A stretch of DNA of 64,000 bases from Gracilibacillus lacisalsi DSM 19029 (GTDB taxonomy: Bacteria; Bacillota; Bacilli; Bacillales; Amphibacillaceae): the NCBI RefSeq assembly GCF_000377765.1, contig NZ_KB898681.1:1-64000 (forward strand), read 5' to 3'. The notes beneath the pieces were generated by a model. That model worked only from the letters and a program-made list of their open reading frames with translations. It was not told the origin of the DNA and ran no database searches. Both the position numbers and the translations under genes were made by a program. Positions 45,341-52,347 of this stretch are shown here, in pieces. How positions within the stretch are numbered: position 1 is the stretch's first letter; each line of letters opens with the position of its first letter.

Positions 45341-45547
45341 GTGAAAAACAGAATCAAAGAATTAAGAGAAGAACAAAGCATTTCACAAGAAAAAATGGCA
45401 AGACAATTGAACGTTTCTCGTCAGACCATCATTTCAATTGAAAAGGGAAGATATAATCCTTCTCTTCCATTAGCTATGCAAATTGCAAGATTATTTAATC
45501 GTACCGTAGAGGAAGTGTTTATTTTGGATGATGAAGATATGGAATAG
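45341..45547 (+). CDS. Xre-family helix-turn-helix regulator
   Basis: A 68-aa, single-domain HTH_3 protein: KNRIKELREEQSISQEKMAR, then LNVSRQTIISIEKGRYNPSL and a short C-terminal helix (RLFNRTVEEVFIL). I chose GTG 45341 behind AAGGGTGG. The frame is open further upstream, but that part overlaps the promoter. It is first in a three-gene unit with two small membrane proteins, a common Firmicute arrangement in which the regulator represses its own operon. Confidence 0.88.
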   Translation: MKNRIKELREEQSISQEKMARQLNVSRQTIISIEKGRYNPSLPLAMQIARLFNRTVEEVFILDDEDME

Positions 45548-45561
45548 AAAGGGTGAACAGC

Positions 45562-45945
45562 GTGAAAAAACAATATGATCGAAAGTTATTTGTTATTTTC
45601 GGAGTAATGTTTCTATTAATGAGTGCGTTATTTAATTGGGCAACCATCAGTACTGGCGTGTTTCCAGCTGGGCATGATCTAATGTTGATTGCTATGACTG
45701 TCATGTGTTTTTGTAATGCTTACTTAGCACCACAATTTATTCAGAATGATGAACGTACGAAAAGAATTAAAGAACGGAGTATGTTTTACAGTTATTTTAT
45801 TAATCTTGGTTATATGGCTATTTTTCTTACATTATTACAATTTAACTTATTAGCTATAACAGCATATCAAACCGTAGCTATATTAGCTGCTTTAACGATT
45901 ATGACCGTCTTTATCTCCATGGTTGTGTTATCTAAACGATATTAA
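45562..45945 (+). CDS. four-helix membrane protein (DUF2178-like)
   Basis: A 127-aa protein with four membrane helices and a short central hydrophilic stretch (NDERTKRIKERS) typical of the DUF2178-like proteins that follow small Xre regulators. Function unknown. Start GTG 45562 with AAAGGGTG 6 nt upstream. GTG 45553 is in frame but overlaps the ribosome binding site. Second gene of the Xre cassette. Confidence 0.78.
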   Translation: MKKQYDRKLFVIFGVMFLLMSALFNWATISTGVFPAGHDLMLIAMTVMCFCNAYLAPQFIQNDERTKRIKERSMFYSYFINLGYMAIFLTLLQFNLLAITAYQTVAILAALTIMTVFISMVVLSKRY

Positions 45946-45963
45946 TAGGGAGGAAGATGAGAT

Positions 45964-46143
45964 ATGAACAACTGGTATTGGATGATTCTGATACTTATAG
46001 GAGCTGTTGTCACCTATTTGATATCCAAAAGAGCACGTAATGACAGGAATGAACTGACGAAGAAGGGGTTTTACGGAATTATTACTGTCTTAGTAGTTAT
46101 TTTTGTAGTCTCGACTATTATGACTGTCTTTTCAGGTAACTAA
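45964..46143 (+). CDS. 59-aa two-helix membrane protein
   Basis: A short frame starting MNNWYWMILILIGAVVTYLI, then a basic loop (SKRARNDRNELTKKG) and a second helix (IITVLVVIFVVSTIMTVF). GGGAGG lies upstream. It begins 18 bp after the DUF2178-like gene, so it is likely the third gene of the Xre cassette. It overlaps the convergent small gene by 4 bp at the 3' end. No family recognised. Confidence 0.7.
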   Translation: MNNWYWMILILIGAVVTYLISKRARNDRNELTKKGFYGIITVLVVIFVVSTIMTVFSGN

Positions 46144-46349
46144 TCTCGTACATCATCAGTTTCTTCTTCATGTTGTATTTGTTCTTGTTTTTCCTCATGA
46201 AAAGCTTTATTCTCTTGTCCAGTAATATTGTCAAACGGGGTGTAATAATTACTCGGACGTTCTTTTTTAATCAGCACTTTAAAAGCAACAATTAAAATTA
46301 ATACAATGATTAAGAAATAGATTTCAATACTTAAAAAGGAAAAAAACAT
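46140..46349 (-). CDS. small membrane protein (DUF3951-like)
   Basis: A 69-aa protein with one N-terminal helix (IEIYFLIIVLILIVAFKVLI) followed by a soluble tail with PSNYYTPFDNITGQ, which resembles the DUF3951 family of Bacillaceae. The tail ends Glu/Asp-rich. ATG 46349 chosen behind AAAGGAAG; the frame runs on to 46388. Convergent with the Xre cassette. Function unknown. Confidence 0.7.
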   Translation of the reverse strand: MFFSFLSIEIYFLIIVLILIVAFKVLIKKERPSNYYTPFDNITGQENKAFHEEKQEQIQHEEETDDVRD

Positions 46350-46427
46350 GATAACCACTTCCTTTGATAGGAATATTATGGTTATCATGTTACATGAATT
46401 GAAGCAGCTTTACAAGCAGGCCTCACT

Positions 46428-48296
46428 TTAACCTTTTGGTAATACAATCCGTTGATACATTTTTACGGTTAACCAATAGTATAGTCCATAAATAACGAGA
46501 AATAGACTAATAGGAATCCATATTTTAGTATATGGTTCAATTAAAAGAAACGAGAACATCTCCATTCCGATAAGCACATGGACAAGGCCTATTAACCCAG
46601 GGAAAAGGAAGACAAGAAATAGTTCTTTATAGATTGATTTCTTCAGTTTTGCTTGACGTACCCCAATTTTTCTTAGCATCTGGTAGCGACCAATGTCTGC
46701 TGTTGCGCTGGAGAGTAGCTTGAACATTAATACGCTAGCCATCATCATTAAGAAAGCAACACCTAGAAACAATCCCATAAAAATGGTACCATTCGCCAGA
46801 CTTTTTAAGGAGGTGTAATTTGCATATTTACTACCAGTTGTTAGGGGTTCTTCACCTGTAAACTCAAGCGCTAATTGGAGATGTCGATTTTCTATTTCTT
46901 CTAGTGTATCAGTATAATCAGTAAAATTATCAACTTTCCCAATTAAGACAGTCTGAGTTTCTGCATTGATTTCTTCCCATTTTTCCTGATCGAGAATGTA
47001 TAAAGAGCGATCACCAAACATATAGAAATTTGCCAATAATTCAGTTCTTAATGCTGTTTGCCATTGTTCAGGCATTGTTTCACCATTATCTGTTTCCTCG
47101 TCGTTTGTGTAGATAGAAGCTGATAGATTATTTTCTACACGTACTTCTTCAGTCAATTCGTCCAAGTTACCGGTAAATTCCTTGATCATTGGTGGATTTG
47201 CTTGTAAATCATGTTTGGAAAAATAAACTCCATCATCAGTAACACGGTAGGAATAAAGATTCCGCTCTTCGAATTCCCAATTCTCCATTTCAGTTAATTC
47301 TTCCTCTGTCGGTTGGTGTACCTTGATATCATAGCTGTGTGTCAGCGAGGATTGAATTTCTGTATTATGGTAAAAAGATAAACCTGCTGTCATTGCTCCT
47401 AAACCTAATGCAATGAGCATTGCAACTGTCCCGAGTACTTTGGATAACTGGCTGACACGGAAATCTAACTGTGCATAGGTGAACGCATTGAGCCCTTTTT
47501 CATTAATCGATCGAATTCCTTTGATTCTTTTGATGATAAACGGTAACATCGCCATAAAGAAAAAGTAGGTTCCAGGTGTGACGGTTGCCGCAGCAATCAG
47601 AACACCTACATGTGCAAGTTCACCCATGTTGATCATAGCAAAGTAACCGAATGTAATGAGCACAATGGCAAATAATGTTCCTACGAAAGTTTTCCAACCT
47701 TTAATTACTTTGTTATCAGCTTTTTGATCAGCATGTAACAGTTCTAGAACTGATTTGCGTGCAACTCTGATAGCATTCACAATCGCGGTTAAAAGGAACA
47801 ATATCATATAGAAAATAACAGTTGTCCATAGAGATGATGCATAAAGCGGCTGGAATCCTTCACCAGAAAAATCAAGTCTAGACATTAACAGTCGGGCAAT
47901 TCCTTCTGAAAGTCCTACGCCAACGATAAGTCCGATAATAAGTGAGATAATCCCAATTACCAAAGTTTCTAGAAACATCATTTGTGTAACTTTTCCCTTT
48001 TTCGCTCCCAAGGTCATATACATACCTAATTCTTTTTGACGCAAGGACAAAACAAAGGATGTCGCATAGAAAATGTAAAAGATGGTAACAAGACCTAAAA
48101 TAAAGGTTCCAACATGGAAGACAAACACAATGGAACTTATAAGAGCGTTCGCTTCCAGGAATGCTTTATTCTGTGCCAATGTTTCAAACATATAGAAAAT
48201 CGCAATCGATATCGTTAAACCAAATAATAATACAAGATAATCTTTCCACATCTTTTTCATACTACCAGATAGTAGTTTCACTAACATGTCAGTCAC
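46428..48296 (-). CDS. Bce-type ABC transporter permease (FtsX-like)
   Basis: A 622-aa permease with ten helices and a ~200-residue extracellular domain between helices 7 and 8 (residues ~310-510, acidic). This is the BceB/YxdM/PsdB architecture for peptide-antibiotic detoxification and signalling. It carries an FtsX segment (FVLSLRQKELGMYMTLGAKKGK) near the start and a second (ADIGRYQMLRKIGVR) near the end. It follows the ATPase gene by 8 bp. No BceRS two-component genes are adjacent. Confidence 0.88.
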   Translation of the reverse strand: MTDMLVKLLSGSMKKMWKDYLVLLFGLTISIAIFYMFETLAQNKAFLEANALISSIVFVFHVGTFILGLVTIFYIFYATSFVLSLRQKELGMYMTLGAKKGKVTQMMFLETLVIGIISLIIGLIVGVGLSEGIARLLMSRLDFSGEGFQPLYASSLWTTVIFYMILFLLTAIVNAIRVARKSVLELLHADQKADNKVIKGWKTFVGTLFAIVLITFGYFAMINMGELAHVGVLIAAATVTPGTYFFFMAMLPFIIKRIKGIRSINEKGLNAFTYAQLDFRVSQLSKVLGTVAMLIALGLGAMTAGLSFYHNTEIQSSLTHSYDIKVHQPTEEELTEMENWEFEERNLYSYRVTDDGVYFSKHDLQANPPMIKEFTGNLDELTEEVRVENNLSASIYTNDEETDNGETMPEQWQTALRTELLANFYMFGDRSLYILDQEKWEEINAETQTVLIGKVDNFTDYTDTLEEIENRHLQLALEFTGEEPLTTGSKYANYTSLKSLANGTIFMGLFLGVAFLMMMASVLMFKLLSSATADIGRYQMLRKIGVRQAKLKKSIYKELFLVFLFPGLIGLVHVLIGMEMFSFLLIEPYTKIWIPISLFLVIYGLYYWLTVKMYQRIVLPKG

Positions 48297-48304
48297 TCCT
48301 TTCC

Positions 48305-49069
48305 TTATGACGATTGAATGCTTGTCAATTCCGCAAGCACATTCAGAATTTGTTGGTGGAATTGTTGTTGGTCACCGGATTTTGTGATTTCTTTGTAAAG
48401 CGTACCGTCTTGAATAAATAAAATGCGTTCACAATAACTGGCACTTAATGGATCATGTGTTACGAGCATAATAGAAACATCATGATATTGATTTAAATGC
48501 TCCATTGTTTTCATTAAACTGTGTGCATTTTTTGAATCAAGTGCACCTGTTGGCTCATCTGCCAAGACAATTGCTGGCTCGTGAACTAGTGCTCTGGCAG
48601 CTGCTGCACGTTGCTTTTGTCCTCCAGAAATCGTCACCGGATATTTGGCAAGAATAGATTTAATTCCTAGCTTTTCAGCAACTTGTGTTACTAGAGGTTT
48701 GATTTTTTTAGAGCTTACTCCTTGTAAAGAAAGGGGCAATGCGATATTTTCGTAAACTGTTAAGTTCTCTAACAGGTTGAAATCTTGAAAGATAAATCCT
48801 AATTGATCGGAACGAAAATCAGCTAACTGATTCTGTTTCATATCCGTAATATCCTGACCGGCAATCTCAATTTTTCCGGATGTTGCTTTATCTAAGGTGG
48901 ATACTACGTTTAGTAATGTCGTCTTACCTGCACCTGATGGCCCCATAATCCCTACAAATTCGCCTTCTTTAATAGTGAAGGAAACATTATCTAGTGCTTT
49001 ATATTGATTCTCAGATTTTTTACCAAATATTTTTTGAACGTTTTCTACGTTTACGACAGATTTAGTCAT
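48305..49069 (-). CDS. Bce-type ABC transporter ATPase
   Basis: A 254-aa ATPase of the MacB/LolD/BceA class with Walker A GPSGAGKTT (43-51), Q-loop FQDFNLL, signature ISGGQKQRAAAARAL and Walker B IVLADEPTGALD. It is paired with the ten-helix permease downstream. Such modules free lipid II-cycle intermediates from bacitracin, lantibiotics or defensins. The specific drug cannot be told. The promoter region carries a Bce-type operator. Confidence 0.9.
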   Translation of the reverse strand: MTKSVVNVENVQKIFGKKSENQYKALDNVSFTIKEGEFVGIMGPSGAGKTTLLNVVSTLDKATSGKIEIAGQDITDMKQNQLADFRSDQLGFIFQDFNLLENLTVYENIALPLSLQGVSSKKIKPLVTQVAEKLGIKSILAKYPVTISGGQKQRAAAARALVHEPAIVLADEPTGALDSKNAHSLMKTMEHLNQYHDVSIMLVTHDPLSASYCERILFIQDGTLYKEITKSGDQQQFHQQILNVLAELTSIQSS

Positions 49070-49153
49070 TGTTTTAATACCTCCAATTTTGTTTTGCTAT
49101 CTATAGTATAAAAGAAGGTGCGAAAACTACCTATCGATTTTCCTTTCAACTGT

Positions 49154-49169
49154 CTTACATTTTTGTAAG
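49154..49169. promoter_or_regulatory. candidate BceR-type operator
   Basis: CTTACA-TTTT-TGTAAG, a perfect 6-4-6 inverted repeat 85 bp upstream of the transporter ATPase start. It fits the TnACA-N4-TGTAA pattern described for response regulators of Bce-like systems. Confidence 0.6.
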
Positions 49170-49222
49170 GTTGATGGAGGAAAAATAAGAAAAGCCGGGA
49201 AAGCCCACCTGGTCCTGTCCAA

Positions 49223-49590
49223 AGTAGTTATTTTGACATGAATAATAGTCGTAACAACCGCTGCGGCTTGCCCACTTCGCTTTCCGTGGGGCGTGTCTTC
49301 AGCTAACTTTTATAAAGAAGATCGCTTTACAAAAGTGGATCTTCAGATCACGCTGATCCCACAGGAGTCGAAGTGGACGCCTACGCTAATTAATACTCTA
49401 CAATGAATGTACTCGCTGACATTCCAATTTTATTACACAGGTTAAGAAAGCTCGAGAAGTTAACAGTCACAAACGTTGTAGAACAGTTTCATAGCGGAGG
49501 CCGTCCACTTCCACTCCTACGGGATGATGGAAAGGGAAGTGGACAGCAGTAGCGATGGTTTCCTGTACAAGCTATTTCAAAATGGCTACT
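49223..49590. repeat. MITE-like palindromic element (copy 2)
   Basis: A 368-bp non-coding unit with ends AGTAGTTATTTTGACATG and CTATTTCAAAATGGCTACT. Its left ~90 bp (CCACTTCGCTTTCCGTGGGG core) is the reverse complement of the right part of the 32.5-kb element. Its right part shares GTTGTAGAACA...ATAGCGGAGGCCGTCCACTT with the interior of that copy. Similarity extends 30 bp outside on the left (GGGAAAGCCCACCTGGTCCTG). Confidence 0.7.
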
Positions 49591-49641
49591 ATGCTTACAA
49601 ATGCGTTGATACCGCGGATTATATACTTTCTTTACTTATAA

Positions 49642-49680
49642 AAAAAAGCATGAATCCATTTCGAGGTTCATGCTTTAAGA
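49642..49680 (-). terminator. terminator of the EF-G-binding protein gene
   Basis: On minus, AAAGCATGAA/TTCATGCTTT with a 12-nt loop followed by a further run of T. It overlaps the last codons of the gene. Confidence 0.85.
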
Positions 49681-50294
49681 TGCTTCATAAATTGATGAAG
49701 CGGATTTATATTAGTAATATTTCGATTACAGGTGACAGGATCCTTACAAATATAGTTTCCCTTTTTCGAATAGGTTCCACGGATTTGCCCTTTTTTCGCT
49801 GTTGTAAATAGTGATACGTCTTCAAGGCCATTGCAAATCGTACAGATTCCTTTATGTTGAGTGGGCTCGAGATAACCTTGAATACCGATCAGTTTATTTT
49901 CTTTTGGGATGAGCATATATGTTTTGCCTGAACCTTTATCATACCACCTTAAATAGACCGTTTCTTTCCTGTCTATTTGCTCAAGGTCAGGAATTTGCAG
50001 TTTTTTTGCTTTTGGAAAAGCCTTTTGAATCTGTTTATCACTAACCATTGGAAAAGGGATAACATATTGTTTTACCTGTTCAAGGAATGGTTCCATATCT
50101 TCTTTTGCTTTCATTGTTCGAATAGCTGATAGTGTCTCCTGCTGATCTGGCAATTGTTTTGCTAACGCTTCCATAGCAATTTCTTTCACGGCAGCGATAA
50201 CTTGCTGATCATTGGAATGAGATTGTGCACTGACAACTCTTTTGGCTTGTTGTTTGATATGATGAAACTGATGTGGATGAATAAATGCTTCCAT
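49668..50294 (-). CDS. FusB/FusC-family EF-G-binding protein (Fbp)
   Basis: A 208-aa protein. The N-terminal ~80 residues are a helical bundle, and the C-terminal half has the four-Cys zinc finger of FusB-type proteins (CTIC ... CKDPVTC) with a YLRWYDKGSGKTYMLIP strand pair. FusB proteins bind elongation factor G and release fusidic acid-stalled ribosomes. Chromosomal homologues are widespread in Firmicutes, and many are not true resistance genes. Monocistronic with its own terminator. Confidence 0.85.
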   Translation of the reverse strand: MEAFIHPHQFHHIKQQAKRVVSAQSHSNDQQVIAAVKEIAMEALAKQLPDQQETLSAIRTMKAKEDMEPFLEQVKQYVIPFPMVSDKQIQKAFPKAKKLQIPDLEQIDRKETVYLRWYDKGSGKTYMLIPKENKLIGIQGYLEPTQHKGICTICNGLEDVSLFTTAKKGQIRGTYSKKGNYICKDPVTCNRNITNINPLHQFMKHLKA

Positions 50295-50386
50295 TGTTCA
50301 CACTCCTTACACTAATAGTTTACCAAATCCATGATAAAAAGATATGGCAAGAATGTTTCTTCATTATTCTCGCCATATCTTTCTAC

Positions 50387-50647
50387 TTAGTTTCTTGTAT
50401 ATACGATTTTTTTAATAGTTTCGATTGATAAACAAAAGGTATCTGCTAATTCTTCTATCGTCATAGCTTCTTGGAATAAGTGTTTAATTCGTTGATTTCG
50501 GTGATCATAATAGGCACGATTACCAGATTTAACTCCCCATTTTCTTCGTCCGTCTCGCTTTGGAATATAAATGCTTTCTCCTTGTACATATTCCTGCAGT
50601 GCAAGTAGCAATTCTTCCGGGAGTATATCTTGCGCTTTTGTTTTCAT
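50387..50647 (-). CDS. small helix-turn-helix protein (CD3324-like)
   Basis: An 86-aa protein: an N-terminal segment with LALQEYVQGESIYIPKRDGRRKWG, then an HTH (NRAYYDHRNQRIKHLFQEA; MTIEELADTFCLSIETIKKIV) similar to the Mor/CD3324 group. Probably binds DNA, with unknown targets. It starts at ATG 50647 with AAGGAG upstream. Monocistronic. Confidence 0.8.
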   Translation of the reverse strand: MKTKAQDILPEELLLALQEYVQGESIYIPKRDGRRKWGVKSGNRAYYDHRNQRIKHLFQEAMTIEELADTFCLSIETIKKIVYTRN

Positions 50648-50735
50648 GATTGCCAGCTCCTTATTTTAGTCGTTCTATAAGGGCAAAGCTTGCGCAAGTA
50701 AGGCGATACGTGAATCACCCATACAAAGTATCGCC

Positions 50736-50795
50736 TTATTTGTCAGGCTTTGCATGGGCTAGCTGTAATCCAGGCAATAATTGAGACATTGCCAT
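50736..50795 (-). CDS. possible 19-aa peptide with strong ribosome binding site
   Basis: The frame MAMSQLLPGLQLAHAKPDK is preceded by GGAGGTG at a good distance (7 nt). A GGCGATAC/GTATCGCC hairpin follows. Too short to judge by coding statistics. It could be a leader peptide, a signalling peptide or chance. Confidence 0.35.
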   Translation of the reverse strand: MAMSQLLPGLQLAHAKPDK

Positions 50796-50937
50796 TTGAA
50801 ACACCTCCACTTACTCTCATTTTACACGAAAGCGGAACATCTTACTATATCCAAAAACTTAATAAAAAATTTACTTGACATCTTGCTGACATATTTCTGC
50901 TTTAACATAGCAAATGTATCAGGAAGGAGGAAGCAAG

Positions 50938-51618
50938 GTGTCATTAGGAAGACAAGAATTAAAACACGCCATCTCGAAAGCAGAGTACCAAGTGCTAAGA
51001 AAGAAATTATCTCATTTTATGAGGATTGATCCTCATGCAGGAATAGATGACAAATATATGATTCGTTCCACGTATTTCGATAATTTTGATAACAAGGTAT
51101 TGCAAGAAAAAAAGGAAGGCTATTTAAACCGAGATAAATATCGAGTAAGGATATACGGAAAATCTGATCACATTATCAATTTAGAAAGGAAAAGTAAGAG
51201 GAATAATCTTACTTTTAAATCGAAATGTCAAATTACAAGACAAGAGTTTGAAAAAATCAGAAAAGCAGAGATTGATTGGATGGAAGAAGATGGCCGTTCC
51301 TTAATAAGAGATTTGTTTTTCGAAATGCAATATTATCAACTAAAACCAAGGACAGTCGTTGATTATATCCGTGAACCTTATGTTTATCCGTTTGGGAATG
51401 TTCGGATCACGTTTGACTTAAAGGTACAGACAAGCATGCATAACACGAACATGTTTGCTAGAGATTTACCAATGATAGATGTATTAGACCCGGATATTGT
51501 GATTCTGGAAGTTAAGTATGATGAATATTTACCGGATGTAATTAAATATTTACTTCAGTTATCAGATACAAGACAAGAAGCATATTCCAAATACCAATTA
51601 AGCAGAATGTATGGCTAA
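50938..51618 (+). CDS. VTC-domain (CYTH-like) polyphosphate polymerase family protein
   Basis: A soluble 226-aa protein resembling the catalytic tunnel domain of eukaryotic VTC4, which polymerises ATP gamma-phosphate into polyphosphate. Conserved basic and acidic residues line up in the expected order: RHELK-like QELKHAI, YFDNFDN, YRVRIYG (paired Arg), LERKSK, VDYIREPYV, RITFD, LEVKYDEYLP and YSKYQLSR. I chose GTG 50938 with GGAGG 7 nt upstream. It is followed by a DUF4956 membrane protein and a carbohydrate-binding lipoprotein, a recurrent three-gene set. The product is not established for such bacterial sets. Confidence 0.83.
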   Translation: MSLGRQELKHAISKAEYQVLRKKLSHFMRIDPHAGIDDKYMIRSTYFDNFDNKVLQEKKEGYLNRDKYRVRIYGKSDHIINLERKSKRNNLTFKSKCQITRQEFEKIRKAEIDWMEEDGRSLIRDLFFEMQYYQLKPRTVVDYIREPYVYPFGNVRITFDLKVQTSMHNTNMFARDLPMIDVLDPDIVILEVKYDEYLPDVIKYLLQLSDTRQEAYSKYQLSRMYG

Positions 51619-51636
51619 AGAAGAGGAGAGAAAAAC

Positions 51637-52332
51637 ATGATATTTACAACAACTACAACCAATTTTTCTGATATTTTTAAGTCTAGCTTTGTCGAGAATA
51701 CCGCATCATTTTCCATTATTGATTCGTTATTAGGATTAGGTGTAGCGTTTATCGTCGGTTTATTTATTTATGGGGTGTATAAGAAAACTTTTAAAGGGGT
51801 GATCTATTCACACTCTTTCAACATATCGTTAGTGATTATGACAATGGCAACAGCACTGGTGATTATGGGAATCAGTCAAAATGTTCTATTATCCCTTGGA
51901 ATGGTTGGTGCCTTATCGATAGTTCGTTTCCGTACACCGATTAAAGACCCAATCGATTTAGTATTCTTATTTTGGTCAGTTATTGCGGGTATTTTAAGTG
52001 GAGCTGGTTTTGTTTTATTAGCATTAGTCGGTTCGATTTTAATAGGCATAGTGATTGCCTTATTTTCCAATAAAGTAAAAATTGAAAATCCATACCTATT
52101 AGTTATCAAGTTTGATAAGGATAGCGTTGGTGAGAAAATAGAGCAAGTTATCGGTAACAGAGTAAAGAAATATGTGTTGAAATCAAAATCAATCATGCAG
52201 GGTGATGAAGTAGAAGTAACATATGAAGTACGAGTAAAGGAAAATGATGCTCAAATAACATCACACGTTCCGCAAATTGATGGTGTACGTTCAGCAGTGA
52301 TGCTGAGCTATGACGGTAATTTCACTGCGTAA
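51637..52332 (+). CDS. DUF4956 membrane protein
   Basis: A 231-aa protein. The first ~140 residues hold four membrane helices with the highly conserved LGMVGALSIVRFRTPIKDP between helices 3 and 4. The last ~85 form a soluble alpha/beta domain. It starts 18 bp after the VTC gene and ends 15 bp before the lipoprotein gene, so the three are co-transcribed. Function unknown. The arrangement suggests a membrane platform or channel for the VTC product (inference). Confidence 0.85.
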   Translation: MIFTTTTTNFSDIFKSSFVENTASFSIIDSLLGLGVAFIVGLFIYGVYKKTFKGVIYSHSFNISLVIMTMATALVIMGISQNVLLSLGMVGALSIVRFRTPIKDPIDLVFLFWSVIAGILSGAGFVLLALVGSILIGIVIALFSNKVKIENPYLLVIKFDKDSVGEKIEQVIGNRVKKYVLKSKSIMQGDEVEVTYEVRVKENDAQITSHVPQIDGVRSAVMLSYDGNFTA

Positions 52333-52347
52333 TCGAGGAGGGATCTT

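Noticed and set aside
49524-49811. 95-codon plus-strand frame
   Set aside because: It spans the repeat edge and the antisense of the EF-G-binding protein gene.
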